From positions 4,544 through 10,495 of the forward strand of contig JABUUG010000085.1 in assembly GCA_021443285.1 (NCBI GenBank): a stretch of 5,952 nucleotides of DNA, given 5' to 3'. Of this stretch, positions 5,950-5,952 are shown one piece after another. Origin of the DNA: Bacteroidaceae bacterium. Lineage in GTDB: Bacteria; Bacteroidota; Bacteroidia; Bacteroidales; Bacteroidaceae. The notes below the pieces were generated by a model. The model did no database searches. It was given only the letters and a program-made list of their open reading frames with translations, and was not told where the DNA came from. The translations under genes were made by a program, and so were the position numbers. How positions within the stretch are numbered: the stretch's first letter is position 1; the number at the start of each line of letters is the position of its first letter.

Positions 5950-5952
5950 ATT

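Overview
The window looks like the chromosome of a Bacteroidota species, most likely Prevotella or a relative. The clues are a promoter of the Bacteroidota type (TTTG, about 20 bp, then TAnnTTTG), a tRNA gene with no encoded CCA end, weak or absent Shine-Dalgarno sequences, and protein families typical of that phylum. The genus is an inference; there is no rRNA or other phylogenetic marker here.

Left part (1-3984, + strand, fairly G+C-rich): the 3' part of a large AsmA/TamB-like envelope protein, entering from outside the window and ending in an unusual Lys/Glu coiled-coil tail. After about 120 bp without a clear promoter comes a long-form RluA-family RNA pseudouridine synthase. It carries an extra cysteine-containing N-terminal domain and a perfect 27-bp in-frame tandem duplication in a loop of the catalytic domain. 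The two genes could share a transcript, but nothing shows that their functions are linked.

Right part (3985-5952, - strand, visibly more A+T-rich): a convergent gene for a Schlafen-type AlbA_2 / ATPase-like / winged-helix protein of the COG2865 kind. A run of eight 21-bp repeats encodes a hydrophilic heptad linker between its ATPase-like and DNA-binding parts. Upstream lie a leader of about 145 nt with two hairpins and competing pairings, a good Bacteroidota promoter, and two palindromes on or beside the -33 box. Beyond these are a strong intrinsic terminator and a complete tRNA-Leu(UAG) gene, both also on the - strand.

The most interesting part is this right-hand module. It combines a probable regulator or defence-type protein, a repeat-built linker whose length could vary, an operator-like promoter and a structured leader, all next to a tRNA gene. 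No transposase, integrase, CRISPR array or rRNA is visible.
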